Positions 51,642 through 61,980 of a stretch of 64,000 bases of DNA are shown here, in pieces; the first letter of the stretch is position 1, and each line of letters starts with the position of its first letter. The notes under the pieces were generated by a model that saw only the letters and a list, made by a program, of their open reading frames with translations, did not search any database and was not told the origin of the DNA. Made by a program: the position numbers and the translations under genes. This stretch comes from JAJZQZ01 sp963790415 (GTDB lineage: Bacteria; Actinomycetota; Thermoleophilia; RBG-16-64-13). The stretch is from assembly GCA_963790415.1 (NCBI GenBank), contig CAWBOK010000003.1:1131624-1195623 (forward strand). The letters are read 5' to 3'.

Positions 51642-52992
51642 AGCTTGGTTCGGTACCGACGGGATACGAGGGCTGGCGAACGTCGACCTCACGCCCGAGT
51701 TGGCCCTCGCCGTAGGTAGGGCCGCCGCGCGCGTGCTCGGCGGGGACGCAGCCCGCTCGGCTGTTGGTGGGGCGCGACACCCGCCGGTCGGGGCCCATGC
51801 TGGAGGCGGCCGTCTGCGCGGGCATCGCGTCCGCGGGTGGACAGGCTCTCTGGCCGGGGTGATCCCCACGCCCGGTGTCTCTCGACTGGTGGCCGCCGAG
51901 GGCTTCGACGGGGGCGTGATCATCTCGGCTTCCCACAACCCGTTCGCGGACAACGGCATCAAGCTGCTGGGCCCCGACGGCAAGAAGCTTCCCGATGCGG
52001 TCGAACTGGAAGTGGAAGTCCTGGTTGGCGGCAGATGGGGCCTCTGCTGGAGTCCGACGCGACTTCGGCGTGGCGGGCGATCTGGTGGGAACCATCGAAG
52101 TCTTTCCGGGGGCGGTGTCGCGGTACGTCGACGATCTGCTGGCGGCGGTCACGGTCGACCTCTCTGGGCTGCGGGTGCTGCTCGATTGCGCTCACGGGGC
52201 CGCGTACCAGGCCGCACCGCTTGGCCTTCGCCGCTGCCGGCGCCGACGTGGAGACGGTCTTCGCCCGCCCCGACGGGGTCAACATCAACGCCGAGTGCGG
52301 CTCGACCCACCCCGGCGCCCTCGCCTCTCTTGTCGTGCAGGGGCAGTTCGACCTCGGACTTGCCTTCGACGGAGACGCCGACCGGGTCCTGGCGGTCGAT
52401 CGCACGGGGGCCGTCGTCGACGGCGACCAGATCCTCGCCCTGTTGACCGCCTGGCTCATGGAGCAGGGCCGCCTGCCGGGTGACACGGTGGTGGTCACCA
52501 GCATGAGCAACCTGGGCTTCCACCGGGCCATGCGGGAGCGGGACGTGCGGGTGGAGGTCACCGATGTCGGCGACCGCTACGTGCTCGAGCGCATGGAGCA
52601 GGTCGGTGCCGCGCTGGGCGGAGAGCAGTCGGGGCACGTGATCTACCTGCCGGTCGGCGCGACCGGGGACGGCCTGCAGACAGGGCTTCTGCTCTGCCAG
52701 GCGATGCGTCACTGGGGTCGACCGCTGGAAGAGCTTGGCGGGCATGATGCACCGTTTCCCCCAGCTGCTGGTGAACGTCCGCGCGCAGCGCAAGGACCGG
52801 TTGGAGGCGGCTGCCGAGGTCTGGGAAGCCGTGCGGCAGGAGGAGACGGATCTCGGAGATGAGGGGCGGATAGTGCTGCGTCCCTCGGGCACGGAGCCCT
52901 TGGTGCGGGTGATGGTGGAGGCGCCCACCGAGATCCGCTGCCGGGAGGTGGCCGAACGTTTGGTCGCGGTGGTGGAGCGGGCTCTGGGATAG
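51634..52992 (+). CDS. glmM: phosphoglucosamine mutase (frameshifted)
   Basis: About 450 residues. TTG start 51634, overlapping the racemase stop (SRAWFGTDGIRGLANVDLTP follows). The phosphoserine loop IISASHNPFADNGIKLLG, the metal loop AFDGDADRVLAVD and the phosphate-binding RPSGTEPLVRVMVEA are all present. Frame changes near 51765, 51855, 52033, 52213 and 52750. Converts glucosamine-6-phosphate to glucosamine-1-phosphate for UDP-GlcNAc, using the product of the next gene, glmS. Confidence 0.9.
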
Positions 52993-53034
52993 AAGCCGGC
53001 GGCCCACGGACGTGATACAGGAAGGGGACGGACC

Positions 53035-54871
53035 ATGTGCGGGATCGTCGGATATGTTGGCGGTCGACCATGCCGGGACATCCTGTTCCGAGGCCTGCGG
53101 AGGCTCGAGTACCGCGGGTACGACTCGGCCGGCATCTCGGTCATCGCCCGAGGGCCGCTTTCAGCTGCTCCATTCGGTGGGGAACCTCGATCGCCTCGAG
53201 GCGGTGCTGCACCAGATAGGCACCGAGAGCACGATGGGCATGGCCCATACCCGTTGGGCCACCCACGGGCGGCCGTCCAGCGAGAACGCCCACCCTCACG
53301 TCGACTGCTCCGGCCGCTTCGCCATCGTCCTGAACGGGATCGTAGAGAACTACCTCAGCCTGCGCGAGGAGCTGCAGGCCGAGGGGCACGTCTTCACGTC
53401 CGAGACCGACGCCGAGGTGGTGGCCCACCTGCTCGAGCGGGCCTACGACGGGTCGCTGCGCGAAGCGGTGGCGCATGCCTATGGTGAGATGGATGGGCAC
53501 TTCACGATCGTTGCGATCACGGTCGAGGAGCCGGATGTGATCGTGGCCGTGCGCAAGGAGACTCCGTTGGTGGTCGGCGTCGGCGAGGATGAGACCTTCG
53601 TGGCCTCGGCCGTGTCCGCGTTCCTCTCCGAGACACGTCAGGTGATCTTTCCCGATGACGGCGACGTCGTGATGGCCGATCGGCAGGGGGTGCGGCTGTT
53701 CTCGCTCGACGGGGCGGAGATCGACCCGTCCGACCGAAGAGGTCGACTGGGATGAAGACGCCGCCGAGAAGGGCGGCTACGAGACGTTCATGCTCAAGGA
53801 GATCCACGAGCAACCCGACGCTCTCTCCGACACCCTGACCGAGCGGGTGGACCATCGGGGTCGAGTGCAGCTCGACGGTCTGGGTCTGACCGATGACATG
53901 ATCCGTGGCATCCGACAGGTGGTCATCGTGGCCTGCGGCACGTCGTATCACGCCGGTCTGATCGGGAAGTGCGCCCTGGAGCGGTGGGCACGGGTGCCGG
54001 TGGAGATCGATGTGGCCTCGGAGTTCCGCTATCGCGATCCGGTCATCGGCCCGGACACGCTCTGCGTGGCCATCAGCCAATCGGGCGAGACCGCCGACAC
54101 GCTTGCGGCCATGCGCCTGGCTCGGAACGCCGGAGCCCACGTGGTGGCCGTCACCAACATCGTCGGCTCGCAGGCCACCCGCGAGGCCGACGGCGTGCTC
54201 TTCACCCGAGCGGGGCTGGAGGTCGGGGTGGCGGCGACGAAGACCTTCCTCGCCCAGGTCCTGGCCATGCTCTTGCTGTCGCTGTACTTCGCGGATGTGC
54301 GCGGCACGCTGGATGCGGAGCGAGGTGGGCCGGCTGACTCAGGAGTTGCGCCGGGTCCCCACGTTGCTCAACTCGTATCTTGGAGAGCGGACCGCTCGAC
54401 GTCATCGATCGGGTGGCCAGAGCTTACCGGGCGAACCGCTTCTTTCTCTATCTGGGTCGCAACGTGGGTCTGCCGGTGTGTCTCGAGGGAGCCCTCAAGC
54501 TGAAGGAGATCTCGTATATCCCCACGGAGTCGTACGCAGCCGGCGAGATGAAGCACGGGCCGATAGCCCTGCTCGACGAGGGGTCGCCGGTGGTGGTCGT
54601 GGCAACCGACAGCCACGTCTACGACAAGGTGGTCTCGAACCTCCAGGAAGTCAAAGCTCGCGGGGCTGCGGTGATCGCGGTGGCCACCGAGGGCAACCGG
54701 GAGATCGCGCAGATGGCCGACGAGGTGTTCTACGTGCCCCGCACCGACGACATGCTCTCGCCGTTGCTCTCCGTCGTTCCCCTGCAGCTCTTCGCGTACT
54801 GCGTCGCCCGGGCCAACGGGGAGACGGTGGATCAGCCTCGCAACCTCGCCAAGACCGTGACGGTGGAGTAG
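53035..54871 (+). CDS. glmS: glutamine--fructose-6-phosphate aminotransferase (isomerizing) (frameshifted)
   Basis: About 610 residues. ATG 53035 behind GGAAGGGGAC. The nucleophile Cys follows the initiator Met (MCGIVGYVGGRPCRDILFRG). The glutaminase part has HTRWATHGRPSSENAHPHVD; two SIS domains follow (CGTSYHAGLIGK, SQSGETADTLAAMR; YAAGEMKHGPIALL) and the C-terminus is NLAKTVTVE. Frame changes near 53152, 53735, 54315 and 54395 are each cured by removing one G after a C. First step of UDP-GlcNAc synthesis. Confidence 0.92.
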
Positions 54872-54889
54872 GGGCATGACCGGGGCCGG

Positions 54890-55290
54890 ATGCGCGCGGG
54901 TACCGATCTGGTCGAGCTTCCCCGCCTGCGTGCCGTGCTCGAACGTCGTCCGAGCCTGGCCGAGCGGGTGCTCACGCCGGCGGAGCTGGCCTACTGTCGG
55001 GAAAGGCGGATCCGGTGCCTTCCATCGCCGCTCGGATCGGCGGCCAAGGAAGCGGTGGGGAAGCTCTTGGGCACGGGCATCCTCTCCTGGCAGGAGATCG
55101 AGGTGGTGCCGGGAGGTCCGCCTCGCGTGCGACTGCGCGGGTGCACGGCCACGTGGGCGGCGACTCTGGGCATCGATCATATCGGCCTCTCCCTGTCGCA
55201 CACCGCGGGGGCGGCCGTTGCCACGGCGGTGGCCGAGGCGCGGCCCGCCGAGCCCGCCGGCCGCTCGTCCGGCTGCCGCGCCGTCGGCGC
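54890..55290 (+). CDS. acpS: holo-ACP synthase domain (frameshifted; no stop before nnr)
   Basis: About 130 residues from ATG 54890 (MRAGTDLVELPRLRAVLERR); ATG 54876 is an alternative. The Mg-binding Asp in GTDLVE and the helix AAKEAVGKLLGTG are present, and the C-terminus shows IDHIGLSLSHTAGAAVATAV. Frame changes near 55000 (restores DPVPSIAAR) and 55046. Transfers phosphopantetheine from CoA to ACP. The end coordinate is only the approximate domain limit: in all three frames there is no stop codon between here and the nnr domains, so it may be the N-terminal part of an AcpS-NnrE-NnrD protein. Confidence 0.8.
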
Positions 55291-56847
55291 CGGAGCGGAG
55301 CCTCTTCACTCATCTACCGGTCGAGGCCCGGCCGATCGGTCTGCGGCCCGCCCAGGTGCGCGAACTCGACCGGGCGGCCATCGAGGACGTGGGCATCCCG
55401 GGGCCGGTGCTCATGGAGCGGGCGGCCCTCGGGGTGACGGAGCTGGTCCTGCGCAGGTATCCCGGGCGCCACACCCTGATCGTGTGCGGCCGGGGCAACA
55501 ACGGCGGAGACGGGCTGGCGGCCGCTCGGCAGCTGCACCTGGCCGGCCATCCGGTGGCCTGCGTGGTCGCGGCTTCGTCGGCGGCCGAGCTCAGCCCCGA
55601 CGCGGCCCTGAATCTGCGCGCGGCCCAGGGAGCGGGAGTCAACCTCCGCTTGGGCGACGTGCCCGCGTACCTGTGGGACGAGACCGAAGTGGTGGTCGAT
55701 TGCCTGCTCGGCACGGGCGCGGCCGGCGAACTGAGGGAACCGGTGGCCGGGTGGGCCGCGCGGATCGACCGGGTCGCGGCGCGGGGCGTGCCCGTGATCG
55801 CGGTCGACGTCCCCACCGGCGTCGACGCCGCGACCGGCTCGATCGCCTCGGGGACCGTCGCCGCCACCTGTACGGTCACCTTCCACGCCCCCAAGAGCGG
55901 GTATCCTCTGTCCTCCCGGGTCCGAAGCCGCTGGGGAGGTGCTGGTGTGGGACATCGGGCTGCCCGGGTTCCTGGAGCCGGAGCCCGACGTGCGGGTGGT
56001 CACGGCCGCCGACGTCGTCGTGCCGGGTCGGCGGGTCGACGATCACAAGTACCGGGCGGGCTTCGTGGCCGTGCTGGCCGGCTCGAGCGAGTATCCCGGG
56101 GCGGCGCATCTGGCCTCGTGGGCGGCGGTGCGGAGCGGCGCCGGCTACGTGCGTCTGGTCACGCCGCCTGAAGCGGCCGCGGCGCTGCGGGGGCGGCTGA
56201 CCGAGGTCGTGGTGCGGGCGGCGGATCCGGCGGAGTTCCTGGCGGCCGTCGACGACGCGCGCATCGGCGCCCTGGTCGTGGGTCCGGGCCTCGGCCGCCA
56301 GCCGGAGACCATGGCCGGGGTGAGGGCCGCGCCTCGCGGGCACCTCGGTGCCCGCCGTGCTCGACGCCGACGGCCTGCTGGCCTTCGCAGGAGCAGCCAC
56401 CGAACTCCGTGGGCGGCCCGGGCTGGTGTTGACCCCCCACGCCGGGGAACTCGCGGCGCTGCTGGGGTTCCGGTGGAGGAGATCACCCGGGCGGCGTTGC
56501 CGGCCGCCCGGCGGGCGGCGGAGGTCACGGGTCAGGTGGTAGTCTTGAAGGGCTCGTCGACCGTGATCGCCGAACCGGGGGGCGAGACGTGGGTGGTCAC
56601 GCAGGGGCCTCCGCAGTTGGCCTCGGCGGGCACGGGCGACGTGTTGAGTGGCTGCCTCGGGGCGTTGCTCGCGAAGGGCCTGGCGCCCGCGCGAGGCGGC
56701 CAGATGGGCGTGTGGCTGCACGCCGAGGCCGGGCGGTGGGGTGCGGAGGCGTTCCCGACGGGCCTGGCGGCCGAAGACCTGATAGCACTTATCCCTCGCG
56801 TCATGGCGGGGCACATTGAGGAGAGGAGACCCGGGTGGACGGACTGA
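55291..56847 (+). CDS. nnr: bifunctional NAD(P)H-hydrate epimerase/dehydratase (frameshifted)
   Basis: About 515 residues. No obvious start codon separates it from acpS; the coordinate is the approximate domain border. Epimerase part (YjeF_N): RAAIEDVGIPGPVLMERAAL, CGRGNNGGDGLAAARQLHLA, DCLLGTGAAGELREP, AVDVPTGVDAATG. Dehydratase part (carbohydrate-kinase fold): HKYRAGFVAVLAGSSEYPGA, VGPGLGR, VLTPHAGELAALLG, SAGTGDVLSGCLGALLAKGL. Frame changes near 55930, 56327 and 56466. Repairs hydrated NAD(P)H. The stop at 56845-56847 overlaps the CBS gene. Confidence 0.88.
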
Positions 56848-57299
56848 CAGCCAGGGACATCATGCAGACCGACGTGGTCACCATCGGCCCGGACGCCACA
56901 GTGCGGGAATTGGCCGATCTGCTGGCCACGAGCAAGATCAGTGGCGTTCCGGTGGTCGACGCTGAAGGCGCGGTCGTGGGGGTGGTCACCGAGGGCGACA
57001 TCGTCCTCCAGGATGCCGGCCTGCACTTTCCCCACTACATGCAATTCCTCGACAGCATCATCTACCTCGAGAGCGTGAGCAAGTTCGAGGAGCGGTTCCG
57101 GCGCACCTTCGGCACGAAGGTGGCCGATGTCATGAGCACGGAGGTCGTGAGCGTCGCGCCTGACGCCTCGATCTACGACGTCGCCACCCTGATGGCCGAC
57201 CGCGACGTCAACCGCGTGCCGGTGCTCGAGGAGGGCCGGTTGGTGGGCATCATCACCCGCGCCGACGTGGTGCAGGCCATAGCGTCCGCCCAGGCATGA
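56835..57299 (+). CDS. CBS-domain pair protein
   Basis: 154 residues, GTG start behind GAGGAGAG. Two CBS motifs: LTARDIMQTDVVTIGPDATV (about 3-60) and VADVMSTEVVSVAPDASIYD (about 95-150). The ~35-residue insert between them (FPHYMQFLDSIIYLESVSKF) is characteristic of stand-alone actinobacterial CBS proteins. CBS pairs usually sense adenine nucleotides; the partner is unknown. Unbroken, between two heavily frameshifted genes. Confidence 0.88.
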   Translation: MDGLTARDIMQTDVVTIGPDATVRELADLLATSKISGVPVVDAEGAVVGVVTEGDIVLQDAGLHFPHYMQFLDSIIYLESVSKFEERFRRTFGTKVADVMSTEVVSVAPDASIYDVATLMADRDVNRVPVLEEGRLVGIITRADVVQAIASAQA

Positions 57300-57318
57300 T
57301 CTAACGGCGTGACCTGCA

Positions 57319-58464
57319 GTGTACCGAGCCCGCGCGACGATAGACCTGGCGGCGGTGCGTCACAATGTGGCGCTGCTCTGCTCGCGGCTGCCCGAGTGCG
57401 ACCAGGTCTGATCGCGGTCGTCAAGGCCGACGGGTACGGCCATGGGGCCGTGCAGGTGGCTCGCGCAGCTCTCGAGGCCGGAGCCAGGGGTCTGGCGGTC
57501 ACCACGACGGAGGAAGCATGGGACTCTCGAGATGCCGGGCTCGGCGACGGCGTGCTCATCATGGGGCCCGTGCTCGACGACCAGTTGGAGGAGGCGGTCG
57601 CGAGCGGGGCCGAGATGCGCCTGTGGTCGCACCAGTTCATGCCCTCGGTCTCGGCAGGCCGCGCGGCGCCTGGAGCGCCGGGTCAGGCTGCACGTCAAGG
57701 TCGACACGGGCATGCATCGGCTGGGCGTGGAACCGAAGGACCTGCAGGGTCTGCTCGAGACCATCGCGGCCGATGCCCTGGCTGGAGCCGGCGCCGTGAT
57801 GACCCATTTCGCCACCGCCGACGACGACCCCGAGTTCCTCGCCGCCCAGGTCTGCGCTCTTCGACGCGAGACCACGGCCCCCTGCGCGCGCGCTTCCCCG
57901 GCCTCGTGCTGCACGCCGCAAACTCGGCGGCCACGCTCGCGATCCGGCGACCCACTTCGATGCCGTTCGCTGCGGCCTGGCGCTCTACGGCATGTCGCCG
58001 TTCCAGCGCGATCCCGAGCAGCGATGGCCTGGTGCCGGCCTTGACGCTCGCCAGCTACGTGGCCGCTCTGCGGGACATCGACGAAGGGCCAGGGCGTGAG
58101 CTATTCCTGGACCCGTCCTCGGGCGTGGCGGGCGTCCCGTCCCACTCGGGTGGCTCTCGTGCCGATCGGCTACGGAGACGGCTTCTTCCGTCTGCTGTCG
58201 ATCGAGGGCGACGTGCTGATCGGCGGCAGGCGGTATCCTCGGGTGGGGAACGTGTGCATGGACCAGTTCCTGGTCGAGGTGGGGCGCGACGCCCGGTGAC
58301 GTTCGGTGACCGGGTGGTGCTCCTCGGTCGCCAAGGAGACGAACGCATCACGGCGGAGGAGCTCGCCGGCCATCGTCGGCACGATCAACTATGAAGTGAC
58401 CTGCTCCCTCACGGCCCGCGTGAAGCGCGAGTACGTGGGGGTGCTACCACGACCGGGAGAGTAG
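57319..58464 (+). CDS. alr: alanine racemase (about ten frameshifts)
   Basis: About 370 residues. GTG 57319 gives VYRARATIDLAAVRHNVALL. The PLP Lys is in IAVVKADGYGHGAVQVARAA; also LHVKVDTGMHRLGVEP, LVLHAANSAATLAI, RCGLALYGMSP, the second-base region RVALVPIGYGDG, GNVCMDQFLVEVG and EELA-AIVGTINYEVTC near the end. Nearly every change is explained by an extra G after C or a lost C, e.g. GTCCTGATC read as GTCTGATC at 57413. Supplies D-alanine for peptidoglycan. Confidence 0.9.
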
Positions 58465-58470
58465 GGCACC

Positions 58471-58767
58471 ATGGCCAAGAAGGAGACAACGGCGGGCGGC
58501 GCGTCGAGCCCCAGAAGCAGTCGCGCACCCGCAATCCCGGGCCGAGGCGCCCCAACCTCAAGCGTGCTCTACTACAGGGCGCCATCCTGACCGCGGTCTA
58601 CGTGGTCGTGATGTGGCTGTTCTTCCGTTCGTCTCTCCCGGTGTGGTGGGTCGGGCTCATCTACGTGCGTGGTCTTCTTCGCCATGTACACCGGGTTCGT
58701 CTACTTCTGGGAGAACTTCCTATACTCCCGACGGCAACGTCGACAACAGCAGGGCGGCAAGAAGTAG
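58471..58767 (+). CDS. small two-helix membrane protein (frameshifted)
   Basis: About 97 residues after correction. ATG 58471 (MAKKETTAGGA), a basic N-terminus (KQSRTRNPGPRRPNLKRALL), helix 1 (GAILTAVYVVVMWLFF), a short loop (RSSLPVWW), helix 2 (VGLIYV..VFFAMYTGFVYF), then a basic Gln/Arg tail (YSRRQRRQQQGGKK). Frame changes near 58500 and 58668. I do not recognise the family; the topology resembles small cell-division membrane proteins, but motifs are lacking. Confidence 0.65.
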
Positions 58768-58769
58768 AC

Positions 58770-60215
58770 CCGTCGGTCGTCGTACTGCTCGAAGCGCTCC
58801 GCGCTGTACTCGGGGAGCGAGGCGGTGCCGGCTGGCTGGTCGGAGGCACCGTCCGCGACCGGCAGATGGGCCGTCCGGGCACCGACGTCGACGTGGTGGT
58901 CGACGACGACCCCCGTGCCATCGCGGCCGCCGTCGCCGGCCGCACGGGTCTCCCGTGGTTCGCGCTCTCGCGGGAGTGGGGCGCCTATCGGGTGGTGGGT
59001 TCCCCGGGGCATCTCGACGTGGCGGCCATGCGGGGAGGTAGCCTGGCTGCCGACCTGGCGTTGCGCGATTTCACGGTGAATGCCATGGCGCTCCCGGTGG
59101 GCGGCGGAGCCCTTGTCGACCCGTTCGGCGGTCGCGGCCATCTGGAGCAGGGGCGACTGGTCGCCGTGGGCCGGCGGATCTTCGCCGACGACCCGCTGCG
59201 GCTGTTGCGGGCCGTCCGGCTGGCCCACACGCTCGAGCTGACTCTCGACCCGGCGCTGCGAGAACTGGCCCGGGCCGAGGCGCGCCGACTCCGCGAGAGG
59301 CGGCGGCGGAGCGCGTGCTCAACGAGGTGGCCCTGACGCTGGCAGCCGGGCGCTCCGCCGCCGCGGTCGGCCGGTGGGCGGACCTGGGTCTGCTCGACGT
59401 CTTCCTTCCCGAGGTGACGGCCCTGCGCGGGGTGCTCCAGAGCCCGTTCCACCACCTCGACGCCTACGGTCACACCCTGGACACGATGGACCGGCTCGAC
59501 GAACTGATCGCCGCACCCGGCGTATGCTTCGAACGTTCTGGGAACTGCTCGCCGCGCGGCTGACCCGGCCTGTAGACGGTGTGATGCCGCGACCGGTCGC
59601 GCTGCGCCTGGGCGCCCTGCTGCACGACGTCGCCAAGCCGCAGACCAGGGCGGTCGACGAGCAGGGTCGTGTCATGTTCTGGGGGCACACGGAACTCGGG
59701 GGGCCGGTCGCTGAAGGCATCTGCGCCCGCCTGCGCTGTTCGACGTCGGCGACCTCTCTCGTGCGCAGGTGGTCGAGCGGCACCTCGACATCGGCTTCCT
59801 GCAGCACGAGGATCCCCTGACGCCTCGGTCGGCGGTCCGCTATCTGTGGGATGCGGCTCCCTGGGAGCCGGAGGTGATCATGGTGTCGGTCGCCGACCGT
59901 CTGGCCACTCAGGGACCCCGCACCGAGCCCCGGCACGTGGCCCGCGCATCTCGCGGTGGCCGGCGCGAGTTGATGGCGCGCTGGCGGGAGCGGACCTGGC
60001 CGGGGTACCGACGGCCGCCGATCACGGGACGAGACCTCATGGCGGAGCTGGACCTCTCTCCCGGCCCGCTGCTGGGGCAGGTCGTGCGCGAGGTGGCCCT
60101 GGCCTGGGAGGCGGGGGAGATCGCCGACCGCTCCGAGGCGCTGGCGGCCGCGAGATCGAGCCTCGAGAGCGCCTGCGTGCCGCGAGACGTCGGCTGGCCG
60201 GAGACCGAGGGGTAG
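58770..60215 (+). CDS. cca: CCA tRNA nucleotidyltransferase, HD type (frameshifted)
   Basis: About 480 residues. The start codon is not identifiable: the frame opens right after the preceding stop with PSVVVLLEALRAVLGERGGA and no ATG/GTG/TTG. Nucleotidyltransferase head: WLVGGTVRDRQMGRPGTDVD (Asp-x-Asp), DLALRDFTVNAMALPVGGG, FADDPLRLLRAVRLA. HD domain: FHHLDAYGHTLDTMDRLDEL, GALLHDVAKPQTRAVDEQGR. The C-terminal text PLLGQVVREVALAWEAGEIA is typical. Frame changes near 59306, 59520 and 59735. Adds or repairs the tRNA 3' CCA end, although the tRNAs here encode CCA. Confidence 0.85.
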
Positions 60216-60246
60216 GCCGGCCGCCGTGCTCCGTCGTCGGGCGTGC

Positions 60247-60252
60247 TATCAT
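60247..60252 (+). promoter_or_regulatory. extended -10 promoter element before rpmE
   Basis: TGCTATCAT, an extended -10 (TG, one base, TATCAT), 105 bases before the rpmE start; no convincing -35. Confidence 0.4.
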
Positions 60253-60351
60253 ACTGCGCTCTCCCGGACCGGCGGGTCGTCGCGCTTCGCCGTGGAGTGC
60301 ACACCTTGTACAGCAATGCCCGCCCCTCGGTGGTCGTTCATAGGAGGACCC

Positions 60352-60561
60352 GTGAAGCCTGATATCCATCCCGAATATGTCGAGAGCAAGGTCACGTGCT
60401 CGTGTGGTGAGACGTTCGTGACCCACTCCACCTTCGCCGAGATCAAGGTCGAGATCTGCTCCGTCTGCCACCCCTTCTACACGGGCAAGCAGCGGTTGGT
60501 CGATGTCGGCGGGCGGGTGGAGCGGTTCAACAAGAAATTCGGGCGAGCCACCACGAAGTAG
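60352..60561 (+). CDS. rpmE: 50S ribosomal protein L31, cysteine-containing type
   Basis: 69 residues. GTG 60352 behind AGGAGGACC (KPDIHPEYVESKVTCSCGET follows). CSCG and ICSVCHPFYTGKQ supply the zinc Cys set, so this is the C+ form. Intersubunit-bridge protein. Unbroken. Confidence 0.94.
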   Translation: MKPDIHPEYVESKVTCSCGETFVTHSTFAEIKVEICSVCHPFYTGKQRLVDVGGRVERFNKKFGRATTK

Positions 60562-60573
60562 GGTCAGGCCGCT

Positions 60574-61348
60574 GTGCCTGCCTCTCTCAAGGTCACACTT
60601 CTGCAGCACACTCCGACGCCCGACCGCACGGTGGCGGCGGCCGGGCGCTTGTGCTACGCGCCTGTGAGCGCCGCCGGTCTGGCCGAGGAGATGACGGCCG
60701 ACGACGTCACCGCATGGTGCGGATCCTCGTGCGCTCCGGTCATCACAGCGCTCTGGAGCACGCCTCCTTCACCTTCGCCGTGGATGGCATCAGCCGCGCG
60801 TGCTCGCATCAGTTGGTGCGGCACCGGCTGGCCTCGTACAACCAGCAGTCGCAGCGTTACGTGCGCTTCGGTGCGGACGACGACTTCGTCATCCCCCCGA
60901 AGATCGACGAGGTGCCGGAGGCCCGCGAGGTCTTCTTGCGCGCGATGGCGCACGCCCGCGAGGCCTACGAACGCCTGGTCGAGATCGGGCTGGCGCAGGG
61001 GCACGGGAAGGAGACCGTGCAGGAAGACGCGCGGTTCGTGCTCCCCAACGCGGCCGAGACCGAAGATCGTGGTCACCATGAACGCCCGGGAGTTGCGCCA
61101 CTTCTTCCGCGTGCGGTGCTGCCGGCGGGCGCAGTGGGAGATCAACCGGCTGGCGTGGGCCATGCGGCACCTGGCGTTGGGCGTCAGCCCCGGTGTTGTT
61201 CGAGGGCACCGGTCCGGGGTGCGTCACCGATGGGTGTCCCGAAGGCAAGATGACCTGCGGGCAGGAGTACTCCGGCGACGAGATAGCCGCCATGGATCTC
61301 ACGTCGGTCGCGGTGGCCGGCGCCCTCTCCGCCTCTCATCCGGGTTAG
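60574..61348 (+). CDS. thyX: flavin-dependent thymidylate synthase ThyX (frameshifted)
   Basis: About 257 residues. GTG start at 60574. The ThyX signature RHRLASYNQQSQRYV is present, preceded by LVRSGHHSALEHASFTFAVD and followed by TMNARELRHFFRVRCCRRAQ and GCVTDGCPEGKMTCG. Frame changes near 60713 (a lost C; ACCCGCATG restores VTRMVRILV), 61066 and 61193. Makes dTMP from dUMP with FAD and methylenetetrahydrofolate. Followed by thymidine kinase. Confidence 0.92.
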
Positions 61349-61359
61349 GAGGCGGCGTG

Positions 61360-61976
61360 ATGCGTCGCATCTCCCAGCGAGACGGCTGGGTCGAAGTCAT
61401 CTGTGGCAGCATGTTCAGCGGCAAGAGCGAGGAGCTGATGCGCCGGCTGCGTCGGGCTGAGATCGCCGGTCAGGCGGTGATCGTAGTGAAGCCGGCTCTT
61501 GATGTGCGCTACGAGCTCGACCGGGTGGGCTCCCATGACGGTCGTTCCTGGAAGGCGTACTCCGTCATGCGCGCCGATGAGGTTCTGTATTGCCGGGCAT
61601 CGAAGAAGCCGACGTCGTCGCTGTCGACGAGGCTCAGTTCCTGGACGACGACCTGCCGCCCGTCGTCCAGTTCTTGGCCGACCGGGGCAAACGGGTGATC
61701 GTGGCCGGGCTCGACCAGGACTTTCGCGGGTTGCCGTTCGGCCCGATGGCGGCTGTGCTCGCCGTGGCGGAGTTCGTCGACAAGTTGCAGGCCATCTGTT
61801 CGGTGTGCGCGCGCCCCGGCATCGCGCACCCAGCGGCTGGTCGACGGGCGGCCGGCGTCGGAGCACGATCCGCTGATCAAGGTGGGCGCCACGAGTCGTA
61901 TGAGGCCCGGTGCCGCCGGTGTCACGAGGTGCGGCGGGTCGACAACCTGTCCATGTGGGAGGGCGAGCGCGGATGA
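61360..61976 (+). CDS. tdk: thymidine kinase (frameshifted)
   Basis: About 205 residues. ATG 61360 (or GTG 61357). P loop ICGSMFSGKSEELMRRLRRA, Walker B VVAVDEAQFLDDD, GLDQDFRGLPFGPM, and zinc ligands CSVC and CRRCH. Frame changes near 61592, 61826 and 61892; correction gives GIATQRLVDGRPASEHDPLI. Salvages thymidine to dTMP, complementing ThyX. Confidence 0.9.
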
Positions 61977-61980
61977 GACG

